A DNA stretch of 64,000 nucleotides, taken from the NCBI GenBank assembly GCA_022842935.1, contig JALHOP010000018.1:40143-104142 (forward strand), read 5' to 3'. The DNA is from Myxococcota bacterium. GTDB taxonomy: Bacteria; Myxococcota; XYA12-FULL-58-9; JALHOP01. Shown here one piece after another: positions 50,922 to 61,789 of this stretch. Within the stretch, counting starts at the first letter, position 1. Every line of letters starts with the position of its first letter. The position numbers were made by a program, and so were the translations under genes. The notes below the pieces were generated by a model. It saw only the letters and a program-made list of their open reading frames with translations, did not search any database and was not told the DNA's origin.

Positions 50922-52115
50922 CTCCCGCCGCGGCAGTTCGACCGGTGGTATGAGCAGAGCCTGTGGCTGCCTCTCGGGCGCCGGAAGCGCGGGGGGCGCT
51001 GGCGCCTGCCTTGATGATCGCATCAAGAGGCGGTCGAGCAAGTGACGCAAGAACGCACGCCCCTGCGCTGCGGCCGCCGACGGCGGCGGGTCGTCCACGC
51101 AGAACACCGTGAGGGCGACGGCTTCGACCCCGTTGAAGTTCTCCTTCGCCGGCGCGACGAGGGCAGCGCGCAGCTCGGGATGCTGCATGAGGCGTTGGCC
51201 CACCGCCACGGCGACGTATTGAAGGAAGTTCTCACTGCGGACCGTGACGTCATCACCGAACGTTCGCTCGAAGCGGTTCATGATGGCGTCGTTGCGCTCG
51301 ATGACCACGGTCGCCGACTTCAGGGCGCGGACGTCGTTGTCTGAGTGCTCGAAGACTCGGGACTGGTCGACCACGAAGCACCGACCAGGCCGGTGCCAGC
51401 CGGAGTCGGTGGTGAACGGGGACAGCCCGGCGGTGATCATGGCCTGTAGGTGGGCTCTCGTGGTCTCGACCGCGCGCACCGCCATCTCGTCCACGAAAGC
51501 GAGTACCTCCGGGAGCTTCTCGGCGGATTTCAACGATTGAATACCGAGATCCGCCTTGGCGGACGAGCTCGGTAGCGTGCGCAGACGTTGAAGGCCTGCT
51601 TCGAGGTCTTGTGCGGGCGGGAGGCCACGAACGTTGGCGGCCTCGACTGCGTAGACGGGGTCGCGCACCGCGACGCGCGCCAGGGTCCCGTCGTCGTGGT
51701 GCTCGCAGGCCGCGAGCTCGAAGCCATGCGCTTGGAGAGCTTTGCGAATCTCGCTCTCGACCTTGCTCATGAAGATCGGCAGCTTGGGGCGGGGTAGTCC
51801 CGTCGACTCGCTGAAAGCGCGGTCGAAGCGCTGGGCCATGGCGTCGCTCGCGGAAATCTCGACGACCGTGACGAAGCGCAGATCCTGACCGTCGAGGCGG
51901 CAGCGATCGCGATAGGGGTTCTGTCCCATCGCCTTCATTTCTCCGAAGTGCCTGTCGATGGCGTGAATCGCGTCATCTGTGATGCCCTTGCACAGGCCGC
52001 GAGCTGCCTCGAGGGCTTCGGCGTTAGCAATCGTGAAGCCGTGCTCCGCCACGTGGTCCGTCGCGTCGAACGCCGCGACGACCGCTTGGCTACGAATGCT
52101 GGCTGCGTTTTCCAC
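50856..52115 (-). CDS. Hypothetical protein with possible internal duplication
   Basis: GTG 52115 is preferred over the upstream ATG 52241 because AAGGA lies 6 bases before it. The protein (419 residues) shows two similar blocks: 'IDRHFGEMKAMGQNPYRDR' with 'SDAMAQRFDRAFSE', and 'TRAHLQAMITAGLSPFTTD' with 'NDAIMNRFERTFGDD'. The last ~75 residues are Pro/Ala-rich and overlap the end of the surface-protein gene by 66 bases. No family was recognised. Confidence 0.6.
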   Translation of the reverse strand: MENAASIRSQAVVAAFDATDHVAEHGFTIANAEALEAARGLCKGITDDAIHAIDRHFGEMKAMGQNPYRDRCRLDGQDLRFVTVVEISASDAMAQRFDRAFSESTGLPRPKLPIFMSKVESEIRKALQAHGFELAACEHHDDGTLARVAVRDPVYAVEAANVRGLPPAQDLEAGLQRLRTLPSSSAKADLGIQSLKSAEKLPEVLAFVDEMAVRAVETTRAHLQAMITAGLSPFTTDSGWHRPGRCFVVDQSRVFEHSDNDVRALKSATVVIERNDAIMNRFERTFGDDVTVRSENFLQYVAVAVGQRLMQHPELRAALVAPAKENFNGVEAVALTVFCVDDPPPSAAAAQGRAFLRHLLDRLLMRSSRQAPAPPALPAPERQPQALLIPPVELPRRESAEVPSGPGTSTLAGAGQQQG

Positions 52116-52303
52116 GACTTTTCCTTTCTCGAGCTCTGGTGGAGTCGAGACGTTCGCACAACCGTAGCCAATCTGGTGCTCGGGCTTTATCGGAGAGCCG
52201 AGACTCGGGTTGCGTCCGCAAGCACGGCCGCTCTGGCACATGAACCGACCGAAAACGAGAGCTCGACTTCCGGAGTCATCGCAGATCGCCGCATCCGGGG
52301 CAG

Positions 52304-53242
52304 GTGCGCATCGATAACCGGTGCATGCTCGACCCCCTAACGATGCCGATACAGCCCGCGACGGCTGCGGATGTGCCCTCAGTCGCCCAGCCCGCCTTCC
52401 TTCTGGCCGCGGCCTCCCGCGAGGAGTTGGCCGCCGCGCAGCACCTGCTTCGGGCCACCGGGCCCCTCCCGGCCGCCGCGCGTGGGCAAACCGACGCTCT
52501 TGATCGCTACGAGGCCCTGGGCAGGGAACGTCTTCAATTCGGATGGGTGGATAACGCCGCCCAGGTTCGAGCCCTCCTCGCGATCTCCGACGACACGGTG
52601 GTCGAGCGTTTTCGCCGTCTCCAGCCGACCCGCAATGACCTCGGCTGGGTGGACAACGCCGGGCTCGTTCGCTTCATCTTGGCCCACGGCGGTGACGACG
52701 CCGTTGCCCGCCACCGCGCCCTCGAGCGCGGTTCTCGCGAATTCGGTTGGGTCGACGCCAACACGCTCGTGCGCGCGATGATTGCCGTGGGTCCGCCGGG
52801 CACGATCGAGCGTTACCGCGCCCTGGGCCGGAGCCGACTCGATTTCGGCTACGTCGACAACGCCGCTGTCGCGCGAGCCGTGCTCGCCCTCGCGCCGCCG
52901 GAGGCCGTTGACCGCTATCGCGAACTCCCGCGCCGCGAATTCGGCTACATCGACGGAGCCGCCTTGGCGCAGGCGATCGTGGCCGCGGGGCCACCTGATG
53001 CCATGGAACGCTATCGGGAACTCGGCCGCGCTCGCCTCGACTTCGGCTACGTCGACAACGCCTCGATCGTTCGCGCTATCCTTGCTACCGGCCCCGAGGG
53101 ATCGGTCAATCGCTATCGCGAGCTCTCACGCTCGTCTGGTCGCTTCGGATGGCCCGAGCAGAATGCGGTTACCCGCGCTTGGCTCGCCACGGGCCGCGTG
53201 CCTCCGTACTTGCTCGCGGTACCGGCCGCCGACGACGAATGA
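52304..53242 (+). CDS. Protein of seven 34-residue tandem repeats, family unknown
   Basis: The 312-residue protein has seven repeats starting at about residues 67, 101, 135, 169, 203, 235 and 269. The consensus is (E/D)-R-Y-R-x-L-x-R-x-R-x-x-F-G-(W/Y)-V-D-N-A-x-x-V-R-A-x-L-A. The fifth repeat is two residues shorter and the seventh is diverged. The pattern suggests paired helices with a turn at F-G-W/Y-V-D-N. No signal peptide. GTG 52304, ATG 52325 and ATG 52343 are all possible starts. It is divergent from the preceding unknown gene. Confidence 0.65.
   Translation: MRIDNRCMLDPLTMPIQPATAADVPSVAQPAFLLAAASREELAAAQHLLRATGPLPAAARGQTDALDRYEALGRERLQFGWVDNAAQVRALLAISDDTVVERFRRLQPTRNDLGWVDNAGLVRFILAHGGDDAVARHRALERGSREFGWVDANTLVRAMIAVGPPGTIERYRALGRSRLDFGYVDNAAVARAVLALAPPEAVDRYRELPRREFGYIDGAALAQAIVAAGPPDAMERYRELGRARLDFGYVDNASIVRAILATGPEGSVNRYRELSRSSGRFGWPEQNAVTRAWLATGRVPPYLLAVPAADDE
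52502..53209 (+). repeat. Coding tandem repeat, about 102-bp unit, 7 copies
   Basis: The repeat copies correspond to 34-codon units (one copy of 32 codons), recognisable by the recurring ttcgg(c/a)t(a/g)(c/g)gtcgacaacgcc-like core. The copies are diverged rather than identical, so the array is old. Confidence 0.6.
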
Positions 53243-53372
53243 AACCTGCGTCGACCATGCCGATCTAGGCCACCATGCGGGAAAGAGTGCCTGAAGGTCT
53301 CTGGCGCACCCGCTGGTTCAGGCTCGTGCCCATGCCACTCGATGTTTGGCGAGTCCGCAGTAACGGCTACTC

Positions 53373-54893
<1,521 letters not shown>

Positions 54894-54994
54894 GGGCGGC
54901 CCATATAGGAACCCCGGCTCTGGCTCGTCAATCGCCTTTCTGTGCATACGAGCCCGCGACGAAGCGTCGAAATGCGGGGATACTGGGCGCGCTC

Positions 54995-55732
54995 ATGCTC
55001 GATTTGCATTGCCACATGCTCCCGGGGGTCGACGATGGGGCCCCTGACCTCGAGTCGGCGCTCGCCATAGCGCGGGCGATGGTAGCCCTGGGTTACACGC
55101 ATGTGGCGCCGTCGCCGCATACCGGTGGCGGCGTCGGTGGCGACGTGTCGACCGCCACGAACGAGACGACGCGCGAGCTCCTCGGTCGGGCGCTCGTCGA
55201 TGCTGGCATCGGACTCACGCTCCTAGCCAACGCCGAGCATTGCGTCGGACCGATTCTTTTCGACCGCTTGCCCCGAGGCGCCACCTGCATCGGGCGGGAC
55301 AGTCGCTGGCTGCTCGTGGAGCTACCCTGGGAGCGCGTGCCACAGCCCGAACAGCTCCTTTTCCGCCTGCAGACGAAGGGATACCGGCTCCTGCTCGCTC
55401 ATCCCGAACGCTACAGCTATATCGACCTGGCGACAGTCGAACGGTTGGTCGAGCGGGGCGTGCGCATGCAAGTCGAGCTTGGCAGCTTCGTCGACGTCTA
55501 TGGCGATCGGGCACGGGGGCGGGCCGAGAAGATGGTCGAGAAGGGCTTGGTTCATGTGCTCGCAAGCGATATCCACCGCCCGAAGCAAGCCTTGGAGTGG
55601 CTCGGGCCGGCCCTCGCCGCTGTCCGTGACCTCTACGGCGAGGCGGCGCTTCGGCGCGCAACACATGAAAATCCCAACGCAATCGTGAAGGATGCAACCG
55701 CGACGGCCTTGGAGCCGATGACATCGTCGTAG
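54995..55732 (+). CDS. PHP-domain protein-tyrosine phosphatase (CpsB/YwqE-like)
   Basis: The 245-residue protein begins 'MLDLHCHMLPGVDDGAPD', the metal-binding start of CpsB/YwqE phosphatases. 'GYTHVAPSPHT', 'LLAHPERYSYI' and 'VHVLASDIHRPKQA' carry the remaining metal ligands. Such enzymes control capsule or exopolysaccharide export by dephosphorylating tyrosine kinases. No such kinase is near. It is divergent from hutH. Confidence 0.85.
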   Translation: MLDLHCHMLPGVDDGAPDLESALAIARAMVALGYTHVAPSPHTGGGVGGDVSTATNETTRELLGRALVDAGIGLTLLANAEHCVGPILFDRLPRGATCIGRDSRWLLVELPWERVPQPEQLLFRLQTKGYRLLLAHPERYSYIDLATVERLVERGVRMQVELGSFVDVYGDRARGRAEKMVEKGLVHVLASDIHRPKQALEWLGPALAAVRDLYGEAALRRATHENPNAIVKDATATALEPMTSS

Positions 55733-55737
55733 CCGCC

Positions 55738-56814
55738 ATGACCCCAATCCAGCCAAAACCCCTCGCGCCAAGTAAGGCAGCCCCGGCGCAGCAGAAGACC
55801 TGGACGGCGAAGAACATCCTGCGCTTCGTGTTGAGCCTCGCGGTGAGCGTGACCTGCCTCTACTTCGTGTTCCGTCACGTCGACTTCAAGCTGATGATGG
55901 AGCAAGTGAAGAAGGCCGACCACCGTTACACCGTGGCGTTCGCCATAGCGACAGCCGCCATCCAGGTGTGCCGCATTTATCGCTGGGGCATTCTCATACG
56001 TCCGTTCGCTACGATCTCGAAGCGCGCGCTGTTTCGCATCAGCAGCGTGGGCTTCATGCTCATCTTGGCCTTGCCGTTGCGCCTGGGCGAGTTCGCGAGG
56101 CCTTACATGCTCAAGAAGGAGGCTGGCGTATCCATGACCAGCGGCCTTGGCTCCATCGTGGTGGAGCGTGTGGTCGACGGCCTGCTCGTGGTGCTGCTCT
56201 TCTTCGTGACGACGTTCTATCTGGACTCGCGCTACACCATCCCAGCTGCGGTGAAAACGAGCGGCTTCGTCGCCTTCGCGATCTTCGGCGGGGCCGCGGT
56301 TGTCATTGTCACAGCGCTGCTCACCCACGGTTGGGTGCCCCGGCTCATCGAGCGGGTCGGCAATCCGATCTCCGAGAAGCTGACAGCTCGGGTGGTGCAG
56401 ATGCTTGCTTCCTTCATCGATGGTTTGCGCTCGTTGCCGAATGCGCGGGCGCTCGCCGCGGTCATCGCTTGGACGCTGGTCTATTGGGTGATCAACGGGC
56501 TTGGTCTCTACTGGATGATGCGCGCCTTCGGTTGGCAGGTCCCCATCGCGGCGGGCTTCATGCTCGTGTCCATCATCGTGGTTGGGATCATGATCCCGGC
56601 GGGCCCAGGCTTCTTAGGGACCTTCCATGCGGCTCTGCTCGCGGGGCTCTCCATCTTCGGCATTGGCGAGACCGGCGCGGCCGCTTACGGCCTCGTCGTT
56701 TATCCGATCACCGTGGGCATCACCTGTGCCTTTGGCCTTCCCTACCTTTTCGCCGGCAAGGGCACGCACGTCACCACCGAGATGATCGAAGAGAGTAATC
56801 TCGAAGCTGTCTGA
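55738..56814 (+). CDS. LPG-synthase-like flippase-domain membrane protein
   Basis: The 358-residue protein has about eight transmembrane segments and fits the lysylphosphatidylglycerol synthase TM family (PF03706). Typical parts are 'LALPLRLGEFARPYMLKKEAG' (in parts), 'GSIVVERVVDGLLVV' and 'MIPAGPGFLGTFHAALLAGL' (in parts). Family members move or protect membrane lipids. It starts 5 bases after the phosphatase gene and probably shares its transcript. Confidence 0.82.
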   Translation: MTPIQPKPLAPSKAAPAQQKTWTAKNILRFVLSLAVSVTCLYFVFRHVDFKLMMEQVKKADHRYTVAFAIATAAIQVCRIYRWGILIRPFATISKRALFRISSVGFMLILALPLRLGEFARPYMLKKEAGVSMTSGLGSIVVERVVDGLLVVLLFFVTTFYLDSRYTIPAAVKTSGFVAFAIFGGAAVVIVTALLTHGWVPRLIERVGNPISEKLTARVVQMLASFIDGLRSLPNARALAAVIAWTLVYWVINGLGLYWMMRAFGWQVPIAAGFMLVSIIVVGIMIPAGPGFLGTFHAALLAGLSIFGIGETGAAAYGLVVYPITVGITCAFGLPYLFAGKGTHVTTEMIEESNLEAV

Positions 56815-56830
56815 GGCGACTCGGCCCGAG

Positions 56831-57451
<621 letters not shown>

Positions 57452-57471
57452 GGACGGCAGACTACGCGCGG

Positions 57472-58332
57472 CTAATGCAACATGGCAATGCGGCTCTTCA
57501 GCTCGCTGATGGCTTGCTCGACGGTGGCGGAATCTTCGAGTCCGGGGCCGGTGGCGAGGTAGCGGGTGAAGTCGTCCAGCGCTAAGCTGTAAAGATCGAG
57601 CTGCATGTGCAGGACACCCCGGTCGCGGTATTCGCTTGCCACATTTGGGTTGAGCAACAGCAGCCGGTCGATCGCGGCGATCGCCTTCTCTGGTTCACCC
57701 GTACGTGCGTAGATCAACTTCAGGTTCGTGAGCATGCGCGCGAGGATCTGGCGGTGCGTCGCCGCGGCCAGCAGCTCGGTGCGGAAGGTGGCCTCGGCAC
57801 CGCCCATGCGCGCCCAGAACGCCTTGCAATCCTCGATGTTCATGAGCTGCGTCGGCGCGAAAGGGTCGACGAACCAGTCGGGCAATCGTGAGCGGTCGAT
57901 GCCACCAGCGTACACGCCGATGAGAAAGTGGGCAGGGAGCCCGACGCCTACGAGATGAAGGCCGGCGGCGCGTCCGACAGCGATGTAGATCACCGCGAGC
58001 GTTATCGGAATGCCCATTTTCCTCGTCAATACTTCATGAACGAAACTATTCTTCGGGTCGTAGTAACTTTTTTTGTTTCCGGCTAGTCCGATATGGACGT
58101 GCAGATACTCCGCTAAAGCATTCATCTGGCGTCGCGGGTCGTCGATCTCTCCAATGCGATGCCGCGCTTCGTCACCCATTTTCGCGAGGGTCGCGAGTAC
58201 CGACTCCACGTCGGCGCTCTCGTCGTCTTCGGCCGCGATCAGCACGGCCCCTCGAACGACATCGAGAGCCTCGTCGTGCTCCAAGGCCAGTCGCGAGAAT
58301 TGCTCGCGCACGCGTCGCTTGCGCATCGTCAT
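57472..58332 (-). CDS. SirB1-family protein (transglutaminase-like plus TPR)
   Basis: ATG 58332 gives a 286-residue protein. The N-terminal ~180 residues match SirB1 ('KNSFVHEVLTRKMGIPITLAVIYIAV', in parts; 'GVGLPAHFLIGVY'; 'WFVDPFAPTQLMNIEDC'). The C-terminus is a short TPR ('YARTGEPEKAIAAIDRLLLLNPN', in parts). The exact role of SirB1 proteins is unclear. It lies 20 bases upstream of udk. Confidence 0.8.
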   Translation of the reverse strand: MTMRKRRVREQFSRLALEHDEALDVVRGAVLIAAEDDESADVESVLATLAKMGDEARHRIGEIDDPRRQMNALAEYLHVHIGLAGNKKSYYDPKNSFVHEVLTRKMGIPITLAVIYIAVGRAAGLHLVGVGLPAHFLIGVYAGGIDRSRLPDWFVDPFAPTQLMNIEDCKAFWARMGGAEATFRTELLAAATHRQILARMLTNLKLIYARTGEPEKAIAAIDRLLLLNPNVASEYRDRGVLHMQLDLYSLALDDFTRYLATGPGLEDSATVEQAISELKSRIAMLH

Positions 58333-58369
58333 GCTCGAGATTGCCTTTCGCGCGCGTGACTTATTGCGC

Positions 58370-60199
58370 TCATCGCGAGCGATGAGCGCTGTAGCGGGCC
58401 GACGTCCCAGAACGCGCGCCGTACACCTGCAACGGCTCCGCCCCACTATAGTAGTGGCTCAAGATGCGGCTGTAAGCCTGCCCGGCTTCGGCGCGGCCGA
58501 TAGCGCCCATCTGACACAAGCCAACGCCATGACCCCAGCCTGCCCCTCGAAACGTGGCGCGTGCGATGCGGCCTGCGTCGTCGTGCATGACATCCAGGGC
58601 GAAGGCGCCAGAGCTCAGGTTGTCGAACAACTTGCGGACCGGTAGCTCGAAAGAAACCGTTGCCCGTCCGCTGTCGCCGACGATGCCCAACGCTGTGACG
58701 CGGCCCCCCGGGCCGCGGCCCTGGATCTCGAGATCGAGGACGCGACCGACGCCAGGATAGCTAGCCGCCACAAGCCTTTCGACGTCGGCGCCATCGAAGC
58801 TTCTCTCCCACCGGAAGCGATCGGCCCGCGCTTGGGTCGCGCGGGAGCAGTAGGTCGCTTCCTTGACGCCCAGCCACAAGAGCAGGTCTCCGTCGCGGAT
58901 ACCGCGCATGAATCGAGCGAGCACCGAGCCAGCATCGCTGTCGAAGTCGGGGCGGCCGCGCAGGGCAGGGTCGGGTGCGTTGCCCCACACCACGTCGTTG
59001 TCTTCGGTGTGGCCACCACAGGTCGACGAATAGACGGTGTCGACGAGCTTCGCTTCACGAAAGAGGACCTCGCCGCGGGTCGCCTCGACCGCAGCGGTCG
59101 CCCGTGGATCCCGTTTCATGAGCCCGGCGTACACCTGGCAGTGCTGCTCGCTGCAAAGGTGAAACGGATCGTCATGGTGGCGACGGCCAAGCTTTGCGAA
59201 CAGCTGGTTACGTGCCGCGACCGCTTGGCTCTTGAGCGCTTCGAGTGGAGCGCTTGCGAACATCTCCGCGGGGACGACGCCGGTGAGCACGCTCTCGGCC
59301 CCCAAGACGTTGACCGCTGCGAGATGACCGTCCGGATCGACGACGGCGTAGATCTCCCCGGCGTACACGCGGTCCTCGCGACCGGCCCATGCATAGCCCT
59401 TGGCGTAGTCGACACCGGCGACCTCGATACCAGCGTCGCTGTCGCCGGGGATGAAGCGGACAAAGCTCACCGCGTGCCCGACCGGCATGCCGTTGATGCG
59501 AACGTCGAGCTCGGCCCAGGGGTGCTCGGCAAGGCGCGCTTGCACGGTCGCCCGCTCTCCGAATCGCAGCGCCAACGACTGCGCGAGAGCCTGGGCCTCG
59601 CCGCGCGAGCCAGCGGGGATCCACAGCCGCCACTCGCGATTGTCAATCATGCGTCCCGCGAGCCCCAACGCCGTGCCTTCCTCGATGACGTGGACCTCGC
59701 CGACCTCGCGGGCCCTCCACTTGGCGAGTGCGGCGTCGAGCTCCCGACGTGCGCCATAGGGTACCCCGCCGAGGTCGACGTTGAAGCTGCGTTTGGCGGC
59801 CTTGGCGCGTTTCACCTGGACGGTGACCTCGGTACCCGCAGCGGCGCTCGCGCGCTTGAAGACGTCGCCTTCGTAGAAGTCGATAGTCATCGCCCCGCGT
59901 CCACGTACGACGACGCGGTTCTGGCTGCTCGCGATGCCGACGGCGATCACCGGCTCGCCGTTTGGCAAGATGGGAATGCGGTCGCTGTAGAGGAGCTCCA
60001 TGCCACTCGGGATGGGCGCGACGTCGGTTTGCGGCAGCGGGGCCGGCTCATGTGCCAGCTCAGGCGCAGGTGGCTCGACTGCCTTGACTATCGGAACGAC
60101 GGCCGGCCGCTCGGTGGCGGGCGCGCTGTCCGGCAGGCGCACGTAGGGCCGGGTGCATGCGAGAGTGAAGAGGAGGGCGAGCGGCGCCTTACGGACCAT
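58370..60199 (-). CDS. SpoIID/LytB-domain lipoprotein
   Basis: The 609-residue protein has a lipobox (LLFTLACTR) and a Pro/Ala-rich linker. A large SpoIID/LytB domain covers about residues 290-590 ('LTGVVPAEMFASAPLEALKSQAVAARNQ', in parts; 'VDTVYSSTCGGHTEDNDVVW', in parts; 'FRGAGWGHGVGLCQMGA'). SpoIID enzymes cut denuded glycan strands, so this is likely a cell-wall remodelling protein attached to the membrane. It is upstream of the SirB1 gene. Confidence 0.85.
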   Translation of the reverse strand: MVRKAPLALLFTLACTRPYVRLPDSAPATERPAVVPIVKAVEPPAPELAHEPAPLPQTDVAPIPSGMELLYSDRIPILPNGEPVIAVGIASSQNRVVVRGRGAMTIDFYEGDVFKRASAAAGTEVTVQVKRAKAAKRSFNVDLGGVPYGARRELDAALAKWRAREVGEVHVIEEGTALGLAGRMIDNREWRLWIPAGSRGEAQALAQSLALRFGERATVQARLAEHPWAELDVRINGMPVGHAVSFVRFIPGDSDAGIEVAGVDYAKGYAWAGREDRVYAGEIYAVVDPDGHLAAVNVLGAESVLTGVVPAEMFASAPLEALKSQAVAARNQLFAKLGRRHHDDPFHLCSEQHCQVYAGLMKRDPRATAAVEATRGEVLFREAKLVDTVYSSTCGGHTEDNDVVWGNAPDPALRGRPDFDSDAGSVLARFMRGIRDGDLLLWLGVKEATYCSRATQARADRFRWERSFDGADVERLVAASYPGVGRVLDLEIQGRGPGGRVTALGIVGDSGRATVSFELPVRKLFDNLSSGAFALDVMHDDAGRIARATFRGAGWGHGVGLCQMGAIGRAEAGQAYSRILSHYYSGAEPLQVYGARSGTSARYSAHRSR

Positions 60200-60288
60200 G
60201 GCGCATTTTACGTATGCCGAGGGTCATGGCGCAAAGTTCAGGTTTGCGTCTTTGCGGCGAAATCGGCAGATTTTACGCTCCTCACCCT

Positions 60289-61110
60289 ATGAGCGCCGTC
60301 GGTAAGAGCTTTGCGCCCCGAGCCCGTGTCGTGAGTGACGCGGACGTCGCCGCCTATGCGGAGGCGACGGGTGACCGCGTCCGCGATGGCATTGCCCCGC
60401 CGATGGTGGTGGTGCTCGCGAGCATCATCGATGGCGTCTTGCCGACGGTGGTGCTGCCCGAGGTCATCGGTGACCGCGACCGGTTGCTTCGCCTGCTGCA
60501 CGGCGAGGAAGAGATCAACTGGTCGGCGCCGATCCGCGGTGGGGACACTCTGACCACGGTGGCCACGGTCGAAGCCGCCGAAGAGAAGGGCACCGGCGAG
60601 CTCTTGGTCATCGGGACGCGCATCAGCAATCAACGCTCGGAAGAGGTCGCTAGAACGCGCTCGTGCCTGATGATCCGCGATGGCAAACCCACCTCGATCC
60701 GTGCTCTCCGCGAGGAGCTTGGCGGTCGGCGGGAGCGGACCGCCCCGGAGACCTTCAGCGCCAACTGGCGCGTTGCGGCTGACCAGCCCGAGCGCTACGC
60801 GCGTGCCTCGGGCGACCACAACCCAATTCACCTCGACGACGCGGTCGCGCGTAGAGCAGGGCTACGCGGACGTATTTTGCACGGCACGTGCACCATGGCG
60901 TTCGCGCAGCGCGCCGTGATCGACGCAGTTGCCGACGGCGACCCACGTCGCCTCGCTAGCCTAAAGGTTCGCTTCACCAAGCCGGTCTATCCCGGTGACA
61001 TGTTGACTTGTGCTGGAGGGCGTCTTCAAGGCGGCGACGATTTAGGAGTGGAAGTCCGAAATCAAGATGGCCTCGTCGTCTTGCGCGACGCGATAGCAAG
61101 ACTTCGTTAG
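60289..61110 (+). CDS. Double-hotdog MaoC-like dehydratase
   Basis: The 273-residue protein has two hotdog halves. The second is a clear MaoC domain with 'YARASGDHNPIHLDDAVARRAG' (in parts), 'GRILHGTCTMAFA' and 'VRFTKPVYPGD', carrying the catalytic Asp-His. Probably a (R)-specific enoyl hydratase or fatty-acid synthesis dehydratase. It is divergent from the SpoIID gene with a 89-base gap. Confidence 0.85.
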   Translation: MSAVGKSFAPRARVVSDADVAAYAEATGDRVRDGIAPPMVVVLASIIDGVLPTVVLPEVIGDRDRLLRLLHGEEEINWSAPIRGGDTLTTVATVEAAEEKGTGELLVIGTRISNQRSEEVARTRSCLMIRDGKPTSIRALREELGGRRERTAPETFSANWRVAADQPERYARASGDHNPIHLDDAVARRAGLRGRILHGTCTMAFAQRAVIDAVADGDPRRLASLKVRFTKPVYPGDMLTCAGGRLQGGDDLGVEVRNQDGLVVLRDAIARLR

Positions 61111-61222
61111 AGAAAAACAAAGTGTGCGTGTGACTTTGATGGTCGAGAATTCGCGTCCGCCCACGACTGAATGTTCGTTCTGAAAACTCTGGACTTTCCA
61201 GACGCTAAGTGGGAATTGCACG

Positions 61223-61245
61223 GCAACTTTTGCCCCCAAAGTTGC
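61223..61245 (+). promoter_or_regulatory. Hairpin just upstream of the ribosome site of the AT-hook gene
   Basis: gcaacttt (61223-61230) pairs perfectly with aaagttgc (61238-61245) around a 7-base loop. The Shine-Dalgarno AGGGAG (61246-61251) begins at the next base. This is well placed to affect translation or to be an operator. A separate short palindrome, ctggactttccag, lies upstream in the same 146-base gap. Confidence 0.4.
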
Positions 61246-61256
61246 AGGGAGAATTC

Positions 61257-61553
61257 ATGGCATCCGCCGACATGAGCCAGACTCTTCGCGCGGCGCTCGA
61301 GCAGCTTCGCGAAGAAAAGCGTCGCATCGATACCGCAATCGTCGAGCTCGAGAACCTCGTGAACTCGCTCGCTGGCGTTCGTCGTCGCGGTCGCCCGCCG
61401 GGCAGTGGCAAGCGTGGTCCGGGGCGCCCGCCGAGCATCGGCGCGGGCGGAAAGCCAAAGCGCAAAGGCTGGAGCGCCGCTGCGCGCGCGGCAGCCGCGC
61501 AACGCATGAAGCGATATTGGGCTGAACGTCGCAAAGCAAAGGACAACAAATAA
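61257..61553 (+). CDS. AT-hook nucleoid-associated protein
   Basis: ATG 61257 follows AGGGAG by 5 bases and gives 98 residues. An N-terminal coiled coil (MSQTLRAALEQLREEKRRID, then 'IVELENLVNSL') is followed by two AT-hook-like motifs in 'RRRGRPPGSGKRGPGRPPSIG' (in parts) and a basic tail. Such proteins bind AT-rich minor grooves and help organise the chromosome. Coupled to the next gene by a 1-base overlap. Confidence 0.8.
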   Translation: MASADMSQTLRAALEQLREEKRRIDTAIVELENLVNSLAGVRRRGRPPGSGKRGPGRPPSIGAGGKPKRKGWSAAARAAAAQRMKRYWAERRKAKDNK

Positions 61554-61747
61554 TGGCTACCGATCGTGAAGCGCTGGTGAAAAAGGCGCAGGGTTTGAAG
61601 GGTAAGGCGAAGAAAGCTCGTGGCGAGAACAAGAAGGCTATCGCCAAGGCTTTTCGTAACGGCGCGCGTCGCCTGGCCCGCAAGGTCAAGCAAATGCCGA
61701 AGCCAGTTGCCGCCCCGAAAGACGCCGCCGAGGCTCCGGCTGGCTAA
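61553..61747 (+). CDS. Small H1-like Lys/Ala-rich basic protein
   Basis: The ATG at 61553 shares its first base with the upstream TAA. The 64-residue protein is Lys- and Ala-rich ('KKAQGLKGKAKKARGENKKAIAKA', in parts), resembling the tail of bacterial histone H1-like proteins. It very likely binds DNA together with the AT-hook protein. A strong terminator follows. Confidence 0.75.
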   Translation: MATDREALVKKAQGLKGKAKKARGENKKAIAKAFRNGARRLARKVKQMPKPVAAPKDAAEAPAG

Positions 61748-61754
61748 GCTCGCG

Positions 61755-61789
61755 AGGGGCGCTGAAACGTGTCGACGTTCAGCGCCCCT
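61755..61789. terminator. Perfect 12-bp stem, bidirectional terminator
   Basis: aggggcgctgaa (61755-61766) and ttcagcgcccct (61778-61789) pair perfectly around an 11-base loop. They lie between the nucleoid genes and the convergent rsgA, overlapping the last codons of rsgA. No long T-tract is present, but the stem is strong. Confidence 0.6.

Noticed and set aside
52304..53242. CRISPR-like or non-coding tandem array
   Set aside because: The repeat keeps a 3-base phase with conserved amino acids and no spacers, so it is coding.
58832..60292. 486-codon plus-strand frame over the SpoIID-like gene
   Set aside because: Antisense shadow of a gene with a lipobox and clear SpoIID motifs.
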